From: Biomphalaria glabrata
Lineage: Eukaryota > Mollusca > Gastropoda > Planorbidae
NCBI RefSeq assembly: GCF_947242115.1
Contig: NC_074711.1
Location: forward strand, 3,926,501 to 3,990,500
Direction: 5' to 3'
DNA: 64,000 bases
Shown here piece after piece: positions 11,729 to 23,475 of the stretch. The number at the start of each line of letters is the position of its first letter. Within the stretch, counting starts at the first letter, position 1. The notes under the pieces were generated by a model. It saw only the letters and a list, made by a program, of their open reading frames with translations. It was not told where the DNA came from and searched no databases. A program made the translations under genes and the position numbers.

Positions 11729-11809
11729 TTAACTCTTTCTCTCCTAAGTGACGATACCAGCGCTGATTCCACCAGAATGTGGTAAATAATTACGGAGAGA
11801 AAGAGTTAA
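11729..11809. mobile_element. 81-bp TTAA-flanked palindromic MITE, copy 2
   Basis: TTAACTCTTTCTCTCC at the left and its perfect inverse GGAGAGAAAGAGTTAA at the right. Same length, orientation and core as copy 1. It sits 120 bp upstream of the LRR start codon, possibly in the promoter or 5' UTR. Confidence 0.8.
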
Positions 11810-11868
11810 ACATTATTTGTTTTCTGCTACAGGTCACGTCACAGGTGTTCATCAACTTCCTTACCAAT

Positions 11869-12200
11869 TTTTACAAAGCTTATATCAACTCACTTTGACT
11901 GTCTGTATGTCTGTTTGTCTGTCTGGCCAAAAGTTTTTACATGTCATCTCTCTGACAACCAATCTCGGATCAAGCTGAAATTTTGCACAATTATTTCTTT
12001 TAGATGATAATCAATTTAAAAAAAAACCAATTAGTTAATTAACTATTGGTAATAAATTACTTTGTTTGGTATCACAAACAAGGGAAAAATAGTACTTGAC
12101 TGAAGTGGAGGCATAAGCTGAATTAGTTCCCTTTATAGATTGTCGTTTGAGGCTTATTACAAATTTAATTACACGACGGATCCAAACTAATTGATACAGT
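11869..12200. mobile_element. AT-rich TIR element, left-end copy
   Basis: Begins TTACAAAGCTTATATCAACT. The interior shows CGGATCAAGCTGAAATTTTG and TTAACTATTGGTAATAAATT. The right boundary is not clear. Confidence 0.6.
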
Positions 12201-12262
12201 ATTTTTTTTTAGTATTTTGCTTGTTTTAATAGTTTACATTATAGCGCAGCAAGGTATTAAGG

Positions 12263-12456
12263 CAGGGGTTCTCAACCTGTGGATCGCGACCCCCTTGGGG
12301 GTCGATTGACGATTTGCCAGGGGTCGCCTAGGACCATCGAAAATAAGGATTGTTATTGTCTTTTATTGCTGTATGTGTGTGTGTGTGTGCGGGGGTCGCG
12401 GAAGAGTGGGGGATTGTAAAAAGGGGTGGCCGAGCATAAAAGTTTGAGAACCGCTG
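12263..12456 (+). mobile_element. SPIN-like hAT MITE, copy 1
   Basis: A 194-bp element starting CAGGGGTTCTCAACCTGTGG and ending TTTGAGAACCGCTG. Flanked by an exact 8-bp duplication TATTAAGG (12255-12262 and 12457-12464). Interior TCGCGACCCCCTTGGGGGTC and CCAGGGGTCGCCTAGGACCA. Confidence 0.92.
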
Positions 12457-12464
12457 TATTAAGG

Positions 12465-13173
12465 CATGAATCTAATTTTAACAAAAATGTTTTAAAGACA
12501 AGTGTGTGTTAACGAATGCAAAGGGTAGACTGTTAACAAGGAATGCTACAGTCTTCGTCTTCTTCGCAGAATACCGAGAGGAACACAGACGTCAGACACA
12601 TTCTTGTCAATTCAATTATCAAATTGCGTCGTATTTTTTTTATTTTTTGCAAACAACGATATCGCTTGTATGTGTGTTTAAGTGTGTGTGTGTGTGTGTG
12701 TGTGTGATGAAGGGAGCGCCGAAGGGAGCAGAGAATCGTCACATCTGAGATACCGGTGATATCAAAACCAGATGACGCAATGCACTGCTGCCTCACCTCC
12801 GCGTCCCGGCAGGATTTAGTTTTCGAAGATTTTCCTCAGATCTTTGAAGGGGAGGGGGGGTGGAGAGAGATTGTGTGAGAACTGAAGGGAGAGAATCAAG
12901 AAAAGTTCGCAGTCTGAACTCAATAAACTCTAATAAAAAAACAACACAGACTTTGGAGCTGATGCCTGGGTGTCACAGATGTATCCTAGACATTGTGTGG
13001 TTTCATATAATCTCATGCTTGAAGAAATTAAAGGAGAACTCCAAATTTAATAATATAAAAGTTAACAAAATATGCATATTAAATATAAGAAAATATGAGA
13101 TAAAATGTAAAGTTACTCTATTTCTGTTTTTTTTTTTCCCATAAATGTTTGCCTACATTTTTATAGGGTAGTG
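12465..13173. other. Non-coding stretch with (GT)n
   Basis: No gene seen. A short (GT)n lies at about 12684-12706; the rest is unassigned. Confidence 0.6.
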
Positions 13174-13174
13174 C

Positions 13175-13410
13175 AAGGCCCGGCGGTGAAGTGGTAAAGC
13201 TATTGATTTCCGAAATGGGGGGTACCTGGTGAAAACTTTCGGGATATTTAAGGCGCCTCTGAGTCCACCCAGCTATAATGAATGCCTGACATTAGTTGGG
13301 GAAAAGTAAAAGCGGTTGGTCGTTGTGCTGGCCACAAGACACCATCGTTAACCGTGGGCCACAGAAACAGATGACCTTTACATCCTCCGCCTAACAGATC
13401 GCAAGGTAAG
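13175..13410 (+). mobile_element. SINE family A copy
   Basis: Degenerate head CCCGGCGGTGAAGTGGTAAA, then the conserved body (GAGTCCACCCAGCTATAATG, GGTTGGTCGTTGTGCTGGCC). Head base-pairing is eroded. Confidence 0.78.
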
Positions 13411-13790
13411 AAAGAGGAAGTTATCTCTATTTTTATTATTATTTTTGAATGAAAAGTGCAGGCTCTTCCAGGGCTACCAAAATACTAGAATCCGGCACTT
13501 CTAGCAGGGCAAAATTTAGAATGGATAAGATCAAGGCTATTTGAGATATGGGGCCATATAGTAGTTCAGATATTATGTGTCTGTGTGAGATATGGTTTTC
13601 GGATGCTTAGAGAGTTATGTATCCAAACGCGTCACGAAGCTCTTCAAAATCGACACTGGCAACTGGGAAGAGGTGGCACTGGATAGATCCACATGTAGAG
13701 AGAGCATAAAGGAAGGGTCACAGATTGCAGATGTCATACACAACAGAAGCAGACAGAAGGGTGAAAATGCAACGGCGCCTGGTGATTGTT

Positions 13791-13966
13791 TGTAAAATAT
13801 TTTACATGTTTCGGATGTTCCTTCAGAGTTGAAGATGGTTTACTTCCTAGTCCAAACCTCCCGCAGGACGACGGGGGATGGGAGCGGGCAGGATTTGAAC
13901 CCTCGACCATCGATAAATCCGAACGACAGTCCAGCGCGCAAACCGAACGACCAGGCAGCCAGATTA
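13791..13966 (-). mobile_element. SINE family B copy
   Basis: Minus-strand copy of a second tRNA-headed SINE. Tail side TTTTACATGTTTCGGATGTT; B-box GGGTTCAAATCC and an A-box-like segment lie near 13900-13966. Confidence 0.75.
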
Positions 13967-14104
13967 CATATGCCCAACCTGCAACCGCAGCTGTGTATCA
14001 AGGATTGGCCTCTTTAGCCACACAAGAAGTTGCAAAGGGAAAAGATTATCTCTCGAGACGTAAAATGCCACAGAGAGAGTTAAACTGATAGTCGATAGAC
14101 ATAA

Positions 14105-14880
14105 TAAATTAGTATTATTCATTTAACAAGCACAATATAAAAAAAATTATTTAAAAAAAAAGTATTTTATAAAGGCAACGTACAACTGTGGCACTAAATA
14201 ATGTAAAAGTTGTTTACCTTATTCGATATCAAACAAAATAAATGATTACCAATAATTTTTTTTTCACCAATTCGTTACTTTTGAAACTAATTCATGTTAT
14301 GTTACTTACTGTAACAACATGCAGATGGTACGATGTGTTGTTATGCCGGGGATTTTACTTGAATTCAATAGTTAACAACAAATGACGATCTAGAATCACA
14401 ATTAACAATTCTCTGATAAAGCAAAACTCTGGAACTTTATTTAAATACAACGTAAGTACAGTTTATGTACAAATTACAAATCAATGAGCATGAAACATAT
14501 TACAAAGGCTTTTCAAACAGAGCTCTTAGAAACGTGACTGTCTACAAACCAATTATTTTATCGACTGGCCTTACTTTCTTACTCCCGCCAATTCTCTGGC
14601 GCTAACTCTTTAAAAAAATGTCTTTGTTTAATTTCAAATCAACCAATAGATTTCAAACTTCATAATCACGTCCCTTGGGTAAATCCTGACGTGCTGTCAA
14701 GTGTCTAAATTTGAGGGGTAAATCCCGAGGCTCATGTCGAGGGCTTATATTTCTTTCAAATGTGAAATGTACACACAATTCTATAATGTAATCTGTGACA
14801 CTTACAATAAATAGTTGATTTAAGTTTAAAATTGATTAGAGAACTGGTGTAGGGGAGATAACGTGTTCAATTATCTATGG
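14105..14880. mobile_element. AT-rich TIR element interrupted by a solo LTR
   Basis: Family interior on both sides of the insertion at 14310-14800. Left part ATAATTTTTTTTTCACCAAT to GTTATGTTACTTAC; right part CTTACAATAAATAGTTGATT. Without the insertion the two sides read like the uninterrupted copy near 1100-1150. Confidence 0.65.
14310..14800 (-). mobile_element. Solo LTR (fossil LTR retrotransposon)
   Basis: A 491-bp unit starting TGTAACA and ending TGTGACA, flanked by the 5-bp duplication CTTAC (14305-14309 and 14801-14805). A polyadenylation hexamer on the minus strand near 14435 suggests minus orientation. No internal retroviral-type region remains; superfamily not determinable. Confidence 0.78.
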
Positions 14881-14884
14881 GGAC

Positions 14885-15095
14885 AAAACCCTACATATTT
14901 CCCTTGTTGGTATCAAACAAAATAATTCATTACCAGTAATTAATTGATTCATTTTTTTTTATTGATTCATGACTTGTCTATGCCAATGAATATTTGTGTT
15001 AAGTTTCAACTTGATCAGGGAATGGACGTGGGTGAAATAACGTGTAAAAGATTTTAACCAGACCTACAGTGTGAGGTGATATAAGCTTTGTAAAA
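14885..15095. mobile_element. AT-rich TIR element, right-end copy
   Basis: Family interior (ATTCATTACCAGTAATTAAT, TGATCAGGGAATGGACG) ends GTGAGGTGATATAAGCTTTG. Confidence 0.6.
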
Positions 15096-15275
15096 AAAAA
15101 TCCCTCTGACAAGTGCGTGTCCTGAGATCTACTTTGTGTATCATATATATATATGTATATATGTAAATCCAGTACTGAGTGCTGGGTATATAGACGTAAA
15201 ATACTGAATGTACTTTATACATGTATAGTCTTGTGACTTACACTTACATGTATATGTGATGTTTTATACATTTAT

Positions 15276-15446
15276 CCTTTCCTAGTGCTATTAGAGCATG
15301 GAATGGGTTGCCTGAGCTAGCCAGGAAAACCAGTGACTTGGCTGAATTTAAGTCATTGGTTAATATGCATGACTAAATGCATGACGCGTAGGACGTAATC
15401 ATCTTCTTTTTTGAAGTAACGTCTTTATTATATAAGATAAGATAGT
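15276..15446 (+). mobile_element. CR1-like LINE 3' tail
   Basis: GCATGGAATGGGTTGCCTGA reads as the protein end AWNGLPEL; then TTTTTTGAAGTAACGTCTTT and the short ATAAGATAAGA terminus. 5' truncated. Confidence 0.8.
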
Positions 15447-15662
15447 GCTTTGCGTTATTGTACTAATTACTATTGCTTCCTCTATAAAGTTGTTGTTGAT
15501 TTCTTTGTTTGTTCTTTGTTCTTTGAATAGATTCTTTTTCAAAGAAATGCTTTGGATTAATACATTTTATTAGTTGTGTAATTAAAATTAGCCTCCCTGA
15601 CCTATATAAAAAAAATGTATGGGCTACAAATAGCCAAAGTAAAGTTTTTAAAATGTTTGTTT

Positions 15663-15815
15663 GTAAAAATGTTTTACATGTTTCGGATGTTCCTTCTGAT
15701 TCTGATGATAATTACATCCCAGCCCATACCTCCCACATGGCGACAGGGTTTGAACCCGGGACCTTCGCGACCACCGAACGTCAGTCCAGAGAGCATTTCA
15801 CATAACCAAGCAAAT
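15663..15815 (-). mobile_element. SINE family B copy
   Basis: TTTTACATGTTTCGGATGTT tail side and GGGTTTGAACCCGGGACCTT near the B-box; minus orientation. Confidence 0.72.
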
Positions 15816-16539
15816 ACAGCCCATGGAAATTGTGCAGGAATTTTTAATAGTCACTAAATCACACTAACGGGAGCAGAGTTAAGAGTTATGGCTGCTTCTT
15901 GTTTTATATCTTTATTTATTACGTGATATTAGGGAGAGGCTGTGATAAGATCATGTTTAAAGCATAAACTCAGGAATGTATCATTCCGTTTTGACGCAGC
16001 AGACGTACTTTGAACACACCGTGTGTCTTCTGACGTCACTGTCTATTTTTAAACGATTCGGGAATTCCTCTTGTCTTAGTTGCCAAATAAAAAAATAGGC
16101 GGGCGATGCTTAAATATAAACTTCCAGGCGAGAGAGAGAGAGAGAGATAGAGAGAGAGAGAAAGGGGGTAGAGGATGTAAGGTGCGTTTTAAGAGAGAGA
16201 AACAAAAAAAAGGTTCTGTCGGTAACCTGTCTACATTTCTTAGTGCCGGTTTTAACACGATGATCTCACACTATCAATTTCCTTCTTGATCTTAGTTCTG
16301 TTCACTCGAAATCTAGGAGGCTACAGCCACTTTTGTATCATCACAATACACGTCTCGATAATCTAATGTTAACAGCTTATTTATGGATGTGCGTATCACA
16401 GACATTGCAAGAGGAAATGGACTTCTACCTTTGAACTTGTGACATCATGGGTGTCATGCATAATTATGACGTCATGTAATCATGTGTTGTAGAAACGAAA
16501 AATAAAATCGTGAAGTGTGTGTGTGTGTGAGAGAGAGCA

Positions 16540-16577
<38 letters not shown>

Positions 16578-16894
16578 CGTGTGTGTGTGGTGAGAGAGAG
16601 AGAGAGAGCATGTGTGTGAGATCTGAAAAAACTAATACGCTTCTAGTGGAAGGACTATATACACAGGTTTGTATGAGTGCTAGTTAAGTCTCTAGCAATG
16701 GTTGAAGTGGTACCAGGGCTCCCCCCTGCCCCACATCACATTCTCAGCTCGTTTGTTGTCTCCCTGCAAACACTTTTACAACTCGATGCCAATGATTCAT
16801 GGGCCGACAGTTGACGCAGTGGCGTAGAAATAGCCTGTTAAACATGACATAATTGTGGTTCCCTCTTGTATGGACAAAAATAATACTTTTAAAA
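15816..16894. other. Non-coding stretch with GA and GT microsatellites
   Basis: No gene. (AG)n at 16129-16163 and alternating (GT)n/(GA)n at 16517-16620; otherwise unassigned. Confidence 0.65.
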
Positions 16895-17170
16895 AAAACA
16901 AAGCGTATCTAAGGGAAAGAACCGTTAATTATTGCCATTTATCTGAAAATTACAGGGTTAGTTAAGCTGCTGTATACAACAATTAATCAATCAGTACTAA
17001 ACGATTAACTAAGTGGTTAATTTTTGGATTGATTCGTGTATTGTCATCGATATTGTACAATTGTGCAAAATTTTAACTTGATCCGAGAATGGGAAGTGGG
17101 AGAAAAAACATTCAAACTTTTTACCAGACAGACAAACAGACTGAGTTAATATTAGCTTTGTAAAAATATT
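16895..17170. mobile_element. AT-rich TIR element, right-end copy
   Basis: Interior TTAACTTGATCCGAGAATGG and right end ACAGACTGAGTTAATATTAG then CTTTGTAAA. Confidence 0.62.
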
Positions 17171-17429
17171 TTTTTGAACAACAAAGCTTATATTTAGTGA
17201 AATTGCATCAATAATTTAGAATCAATTTTTAATAGATCTTGACTATCAATAATAAATGTGTGCAATTGGAAATAATTGTATTAAGTATTTTTTGTTTAGC
17301 ACAACTTTCACGCTTATGGAATGCTCAGTGCACTACGGTCGTATCACTTTTGGGGAGGAGTCGGAAAAGGAAAAGGGGTGGGGGGGTGGGTTTGAGCTGC
17401 TTTTTCGAAAGCTATTTTTAAAAAAAAAA

Positions 17430-17512
17430 GTTGCTTGAGTCTGAATGAATTCGAACTCGGGGTCTTAAACTACATGGTTGAAGCCCGACGCGTTAGCCAC
17501 TGATCTATAAAA
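17430..17512 (-). mobile_element. tRNA-like SINE head fragment
   Basis: On the minus strand, AGTGGCTAACGCGTCGGG (A-box-like) and CCGAGTTCGAATTC (B-box-like) are about 30 bp apart. No body recognised. Confidence 0.45.
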
Positions 17513-17564
17513 GTACTAATAAAAATAGAAGGTTTTATAACCTTTAAAAGTTTATAGTTAAAAC

Positions 17565-17757
17565 GACCTATTTTACCTACACATGGCTTATCCCCCCGTA
17601 TCATAATACATTTCTATTGTAATCGATTCATGTGTTGTCATCGACAATAAATAATTGTGTCAAGTTTCCACTTGATCCGAGATTGGAAGGTGGAAGAAAT
17701 AACGTGTACACGATTCCACCCAGACAGAGTGAGTTGATGTACGCTTTGTAATAATCA
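17565..17757. mobile_element. AT-rich TIR element, right-end copy
   Basis: CAAGTTTCCACTTGATCCGA interior, then CAGACAGAGTGAGTTGATGT and ACGCTTTGTAA end. Confidence 0.6.
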
Positions 17758-17759
17758 GA

Positions 17760-17898
17760 ATGATTGCGTCTTGACCGTTTGGTTTTTGCTTTGGATTGTC
17801 GTCACGACAGTCCTGAGTTCGAATCCCGGTCATCTGTCATCTCCTGCAGGATGTTTGAGTTAGGACTTGGTCATCTTATGAGGGAACACCTGAAACTT
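17760..17898 (+). mobile_element. SINE family B copy, plus orientation
   Basis: GAGTTCGAATCCCGG B-box, then TCCTGCAGGATGTTTGAGTT and GAGGGAACACCTGAAAC, the plus-strand equivalent of family B. Confidence 0.6.
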
Positions 17899-18219
17899 TG
17901 CTAGTCAAATACATTTCAATTATTTGAGGTGCTAGCCCCGCCCCTTTCACAGGTGCCACCCACAGCTCCTACATTAGCCCCCCCCCCCCTGGCAAAGAAA
18001 GTTTCACGAGTTTCGAATTCCCATTAACTTAACAGCTGTGATCAGCGCTGATAGGTCCATCGTATTAGTGAGACTTTGGTGAATGCGGGTTGTCTTATTA
18101 GTGAGGTTGAGGGCAATCTTTCGTTCAGCTTCAAACAGCAAACACTCGGTCACGTGACAACACCGTTCGTCATGTTCTTGTTTGAATTATACTCCTCCCT
18201 CCTATATACCTACTAACTC

Positions 18220-18450
18220 TGTGGTTACTGACATGTGTAGGTACTGATGTGTAGGTACTGATGTGTAGGTACTGATGTGTAGTTACTGTTGTGTAGTTAC
18301 TGATGTGTAGTTGCTGACATGTGTAGTTACTAACATGGTTAGTTAGTGACATGAGTAATTGTTACTGACATGTGTAATTGCTACTGGCGTGTAATTGCTA
18401 TCGACATGTGTAGTTACTGAGGTGTAGTGAAAGACTTGTGTAATTACTGA
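18220..18450. repeat. 13-15-bp minisatellite (ACTGATGTGTAGGT)
   Basis: About 15 diverging units of TACTGATGTGTAGGT and ACATGTGTAGTTACTG type. Confidence 0.88.
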
Positions 18451-18847
18451 CATGCTATTGAGATATTCAATATGATGATATTGACAAAAAAAAAGAGACT
18501 CAGATTTGACAAAGACTTTTCACCAGTTCCAGGGGAAAGAAGAAGAGGCAGACAGTAACAAGGAAACAGAGGGGCCTGTTTAGGGAAGACAGGGAGGAAT
18601 AGAGAGACGGATGTCAGATCACATGTGGCGCCCCAAAGGTCCAACAAATAGTCTAAATGTGAAGATACTGGCATTTTTGATGTATTGAGAAACAAACGTG
18701 TGTCCCGTTCATTGAAAAAGAACATAATTGCATCAGCCATAAAAACCTTAGTGATTCAAAGTAAATAAGCTTTTGAGATTAACGCATAAAACATTAGCAT
18801 AAAAATTGGGAATAAAAATACATTTCACAATGCTCCATTCCTTTTTA

Positions 18848-19275
18848 TGAGTTACATAGGAACCAAACCTGAAGTACTTGCCAGAATTGCACAGTCCACA
18901 GCAGCACTTTTAAAACTCAAAACAATATGAAAAGACAAAGGCATAGCCCACGACACTAAAATCAGAGCGATGCGCTCCATGGTCATGGCCACATTCTTGT
19001 ATGCTTGCGAATGTAGGACGCTAGCTACAGAATAAGAGAGAAGGATTCTAGCAATGGCATGGAGATGTTTCAGAATAATCCTAGGTATCACCTACAAGAA
19101 CTACACCACAAACGAAAAGACTAGAAACAAGGTCATCACGGCAATTAGGCCCCACAATGACCTTCTGACTGCTGTCAAAAAACGCAAAGTTAAACTTTAT
19201 GGTCTTATCACAAGGTACTCAGCGCTCGCAAAGACCTTCCTTTGGGAAATAGTATCAGGAAAAACGAGGGGCTGA
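18848..19275 (+). mobile_element. RTE-like LINE fragment, reverse transcriptase C-terminus
   Basis: Plus-strand remnant reading PEVLARIAQSTAALLKLK, IALRSIM/TFLYACE-like and RCFRIILGITYKN, typical of the post-RT end of RTE-type LINEs. A stop codon interrupts it at about 18931 and another at about 19030. The longest intact piece is 19054-19275 (NEKTRNKVITAIRPHND, KKRKVKLYGLITR). 5' truncated and inactive. Confidence 0.8.
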
Positions 19276-20004
19276 CAAGAAATGCAATTGGAAAATTATA
19301 TTTTATGTAGAGATGCATGCGCATGTTTATGGTGATAGTGTGAATTTAGAAAAGTTACAAATTTTATTGAAAAAAAAAAAGTTAGGTAAAAATGAATATC
19401 CACTCAAAACTATTGCACATACTTTACTTTTGCGACCACAAAAATAAATTAAATAAATAGAAAAAACGACGCCCTTGATTGCAAACACGTTTTATAATCA
19501 AGGTGACCTAACCGAAATGTCGTAATTAATGAGCAATTATATCGTAGAGTTATTCATCTTTAGTTGTCCCCCCTTTTCATTAACAGTGAGTAACTCGATG
19601 GAATATGGGTGGAGCGCTTCCGCTATATTCTTCCGGTTTTGTTTATCATTTATTTACATATATTTATGTTTCAGGTCGAGTCATTGCGAAATGTTTACGG
19701 AAGTAATTAATCACATTTAACGATAATTGTTTTCAATTAATACAAAGCTTTACCAACTTAAATAAAATACACAGCCGAATTGAATAGAGTGCAGGCGGGG
19801 CTACTGCCCAAGAGAGGGGCCCCCACAATTGCGATTTAAAAAATATCCTAACTTCAACGGTTCAGAAACTTTTTTTTTGTTGTAAATATTTTTCTTTGCA
19901 TTTTCACTGGCGATACTTTAGAGTTGGCAACACTATCTTAGTTAATAAGTGTCCGATTCTGGCGTGCTCGAAATATATAAATAGTATAAATATAAATAGT
20001 AATA
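19276..20004. other. Non-coding stretch, nothing recognised
   Basis: AT-rich sequence, no gene or clear element end. Confidence 0.55.
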
Positions 20005-20136
20005 GTCAAGTTCCCCTTTCAGACCTTGCGATCCATAAGGCAGATGATGTTAAAGCCATCTGTTTCTATGGCCAACGGTTTACGAGCAGGGTGTCATGTG
20101 GCCAGCACAACGACAGACCGCCTTTACGTCATACGT
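20005..20136 (-). mobile_element. SINE family A, 3' part only
   Basis: AAGTTCCCCTTTCAGACCTT through GTGGCCAGCACAACGACAGA; truncated before the head. Confidence 0.78.
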
Positions 20137-20321
20137 CAGCGGGTATTCTCGCATGATTTCATTGAAGAGTAATTAAGTAAATAGACATTCAGGAAACATC
20201 ATGTACCGTCTTCTAAGTGCTAATATTTTTTACTCATTTGATAATTTTTTTGATACTTAGGCACGTTCATAAAATATATCAAATACAAAAACAAAACTTA
20301 AAAAAATACTCAGAAAGACAC

Positions 20322-20555
20322 AAAGATAAAGGCACATTCCTCGTCCCATATGCTAGGACAAATTTGTACAAAATGCTCCTTCTTCCCTAGAGCTATTAGA
20401 GCATGGAATGGGTTGCCTGAGCTAGCCAGGAAAACCAGTGACTTGGCAGAATTTAAGTCATTGGTTAATATGCGTGACTAAATGCATGACGCGTAGGACG
20501 TAATCATCTTCTTTTTTGAAGTAACGTCTGTATTATATAAGATAAGATGAGATGA
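20322..20555 (+). mobile_element. CR1-like LINE 3' end
   Basis: Longer copy of the LINE tail, starting in coding remnant (CGTCCCATATGCTAGGACAA), then GGAATGGGTTGCCTGAGCTA and TGAAGTAACGTCTGTATTAT, ending ATAAGATAAGATGAGATGAG. Confidence 0.82.
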
Positions 20556-21774
20556 GATGAGATATGGTATCTTATTTACGGTTACACATATATCATAGAG
20601 CCTTAATTCAGTTATTTGAAAAAAAAAAAAAGGTTTTCAATATTTATTCTGTTCGTATAAAAAAAAAAATACAAAATAAAAAATTAAAAAAAAAATTGCT
20701 TTGCTACTTACCGCTGATCAGGTTTTGCCAAGAAAAAAATCGAATCCAAAAATATTTTTAAAAAATAACCTCTCGTGTAAGCGGCTCGGGGGGTGGTTGG
20801 TGAAATACCAAGAGTTACGTCCCGTGCTCCACGTGCCTAGACCGGGTGCAGGAAAGAATCAAAGAAGACCTCTTCTTCCTCGCCTTCGATGTTCGAGCAG
20901 AAGTCAAAATGAAAGCATGGTGTGTAGGCGGAGCTGGAGAAAGAGGGGCAGGAAAAAGGTGGGGGCGATCTGAAGCGTGGAATTTTTTTTTTCTTTTGTT
21001 TTTTGTTCCCACCCATATCTCGGGGGATAACCCTCGATCCCCTCCAAGAATGTTTTTTATTGCTAAGAATTCTTGTCTCCCTTTGGTTCGCCATGAAAGA
21101 TTTACGTTGTGAAGTTGGTGGCTCAACAGCAGGAGGAGAGAACTTGGCAGGGGAAAGAATCCTGTTTTTTTTTTCAAGTTCAGTTTTTGCCCCTGTTTTA
21201 AGAATGAGTAACAAGGGAGGAATTGTCTGTAGATGAAAAAAAAATTGTTTTTGAAAGTGGACAACTCTTGGTCTAACCGACTGTCCAGAACCTGGGGCCA
21301 GAGTTGTTTTTTTCCCTTTCCCTCCCCACCGCTTTTATAATTATAATACTTCTCTCCTCTCTCTCTCATCCTTCGACAAGGGACATAACCTATTTATCCT
21401 GCTATTTTTAGAAAGGGAGGAATACTTATTTGGTTTACGCATGGGATTTCCGCGTCTCTAGAGATCGCCATCAGGCGCCCCGTCAGACGCCCTGCTTTTG
21501 TAGCGCCGTTGTCGGAAGGCATCTTAGTTTTTAATATTTTTTAAAATTAATCAAGCGAGCTTGCAATAACTATAGCTCTATAAATAGCCTTGATTCACGA
21601 AAAGGGGAGAGAAGGCGGGAAATACTCCCACGGGATGGTCTGGGCTATACATCAAACCTGGCTATTCACTTACTCATACCTGTAGCTGCAAAGGTGAGCA
21701 TAGATCTATTAATAGCTCACACTGGTTGGATGTCAGTCTGACCGACCCGTTCGAGGTGTTCTATGAAAATAGTG
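20556..21774. other. Non-coding stretch, nothing recognised
   Basis: A/T homopolymers near 20620-20700 and purine-rich segments. Short open frames (up to 184 codons on minus, 20815-21369) show no domain. Confidence 0.55.
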
Positions 21775-22770
21775 CGATGGAAGAGAGCTTCAGGGAGAGA
21801 CTGAGAGAGCTTCATGGAGAGACTGGGAGAGACTGAGAGAGACTGAGAGAGCTTCATGGAGAGACTGAGAGAGACTGAGAGACTGAGAGAGACTGAGAGA
21901 GACTGAGAGAGCTTCAGGGAGAGACTGAGAGAGACTGAGAGAGCTTCATGGAGAGACTGAGAGAGACTGAGAGACTGAGAGAGACTGAGAGAGACTGAGA
22001 GAGCTTCAGGGAGAGACTGGGAGAGACTGAGAGACTGAGAGAGACTGAGAGAGACTGAGAGAGCTTCATGGAGAGACTGGGAGAGACTGAGAGACTGAGA
22101 GAGCTTCAGGGAGAGCTTCAGAGAGAGACTGAGAGAGCTTCATGGAGAGACTGGGAGAGACTGAGAGACTGAGAGAGACTGAGAGAGACTGAGAGAGCTT
22201 CAGGGAGAGACTGAGAGAGACTGAGAGACTGAGAGAGCTTCAGGGAGAGACTGAGAGAGACTGAGAGAGCTTCAGGGAGAGACTGAGAGAGACTGAGAGA
22301 CTGAGAGAGCTTCAGGGAGAGACTGAGAGAGACTGAGAGAGCTTCATGGAGAGACTGGGAGAGACTGAGAGAGACTGAGAGAGACTGAGAGAGCTTCATG
22401 GAGAGACTGGGAGAGATTGAGAGACTGAGAGAGACTGAGAGAGACTGGGAGAGCTTCAGGGAGAGACTGAGAGAGACTGAGAGAGACTGAGAGAGCTTAA
22501 TGGAGAGACTGAGAGAGCTTAATGGAGAGACTGAGAGAGCTTCATGGAGAGACAGAGAGACTGAGAGAGCTTCATGGAGAGACTGAGAGAGCTTTATGGA
22601 GAGACTGAGAGAGACTGAGAGAGCTTCATGGAGAGATTGAGAGAGTGAGAGATCTTCATGGAGAGATTAAGAGAGACTGAGAGACTGAGAGAGACAGAGA
22701 GACTGAGAGAGCTTCATGGAGAGACTGAGAGAACATCAGGGAGAGACTGAGAGAGCATCAGGGAGCAGGA
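21775..22770. repeat. 1-kb GA-rich higher-order array
   Basis: Two interleaved units, GAGAGACT and GAGAGCTTCATGGAGAGACT (or ...CAGGGAGAGACT), alternate for about 1 kb with irregular periods of 8, 18 and 30 bp. The plus strand is strongly purine-rich. Confidence 0.95.
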
Positions 22771-23174
22771 CTATAGACTAGCTAACCATTTGTGTCTGGA
22801 CAATTAGACAAACAAAGTGTCATGTTGTCCTGAGACTGGAGAATTTAAAATCAAATTAAAAATTTACTGAAGGGTCATTGCACAATTAACTTTTTTTTTA
22901 GAATTCAGTGACCTGAAGATTGTAAGGACATCTGTAGGCTTAGGCCAGGTAGAGTACATTATGGTATTGTCACATAGCTTAAAGCAGATATTGCAATAAG
23001 TTTTTTTTTTTTTTAGATTGAATATTTACAGCGCAATGTCAAGGTTGTATGCTGTTGACAAGTAATGGCAAGTTTATTTTCCGTAAGCTTTAAAAATTTT
23101 GGCTGATTCAAGAACGGGGCAAGAGGCAGCATTTAAAGACTTGCATACCGGTATTCAGTAACGAGAGAGATCAG

Positions 23175-23475
23175 CGACTAGAATAGATGAATAGACTTAC
23201 TTGGACTTACACTTATGTCCTCCTGCGCCGTTCGGCGCATTGGGCGGCAAGCTGTCTCCATAAAGATCTGTCATTAGCAATGTCTAAAGCTTCTTCCCCC
23301 CCTGGTGTCCACTGTTCTGAGGTCATCCATGAAGGTGTGGCGCCAAGTAATACGAGGACGTCCCTGTTTGCGCTTTCCTCGTATCGGCTTCCATGTTATC
23401 GCAACTCTTGGTGTGCGTAATTCATTTTGGCGTAGAACTTGTCCCGCAAACCTCATGCGACGCTCTGTCACAACC
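23175..23475 (-). mobile_element. LINE fragment, post-RT C-terminus
   Basis: Minus-strand frame RRMRFAGQVLRQNELRTP, KRKQGRPRITWRHTF shows the W/F-GHVLRM and GKR-GRP-TWR signature that ends many RTE/R4-like LINE proteins. 5' truncated. A different subfamily from 18848-19275 and 63262-63706. Confidence 0.75.

Noticed and set aside
20815-21369. 184-codon minus-strand ORF
   Set aside because: Basic, low-complexity composition, overlapping another open frame on the same strand, no domain; likely chance in purine-rich sequence.
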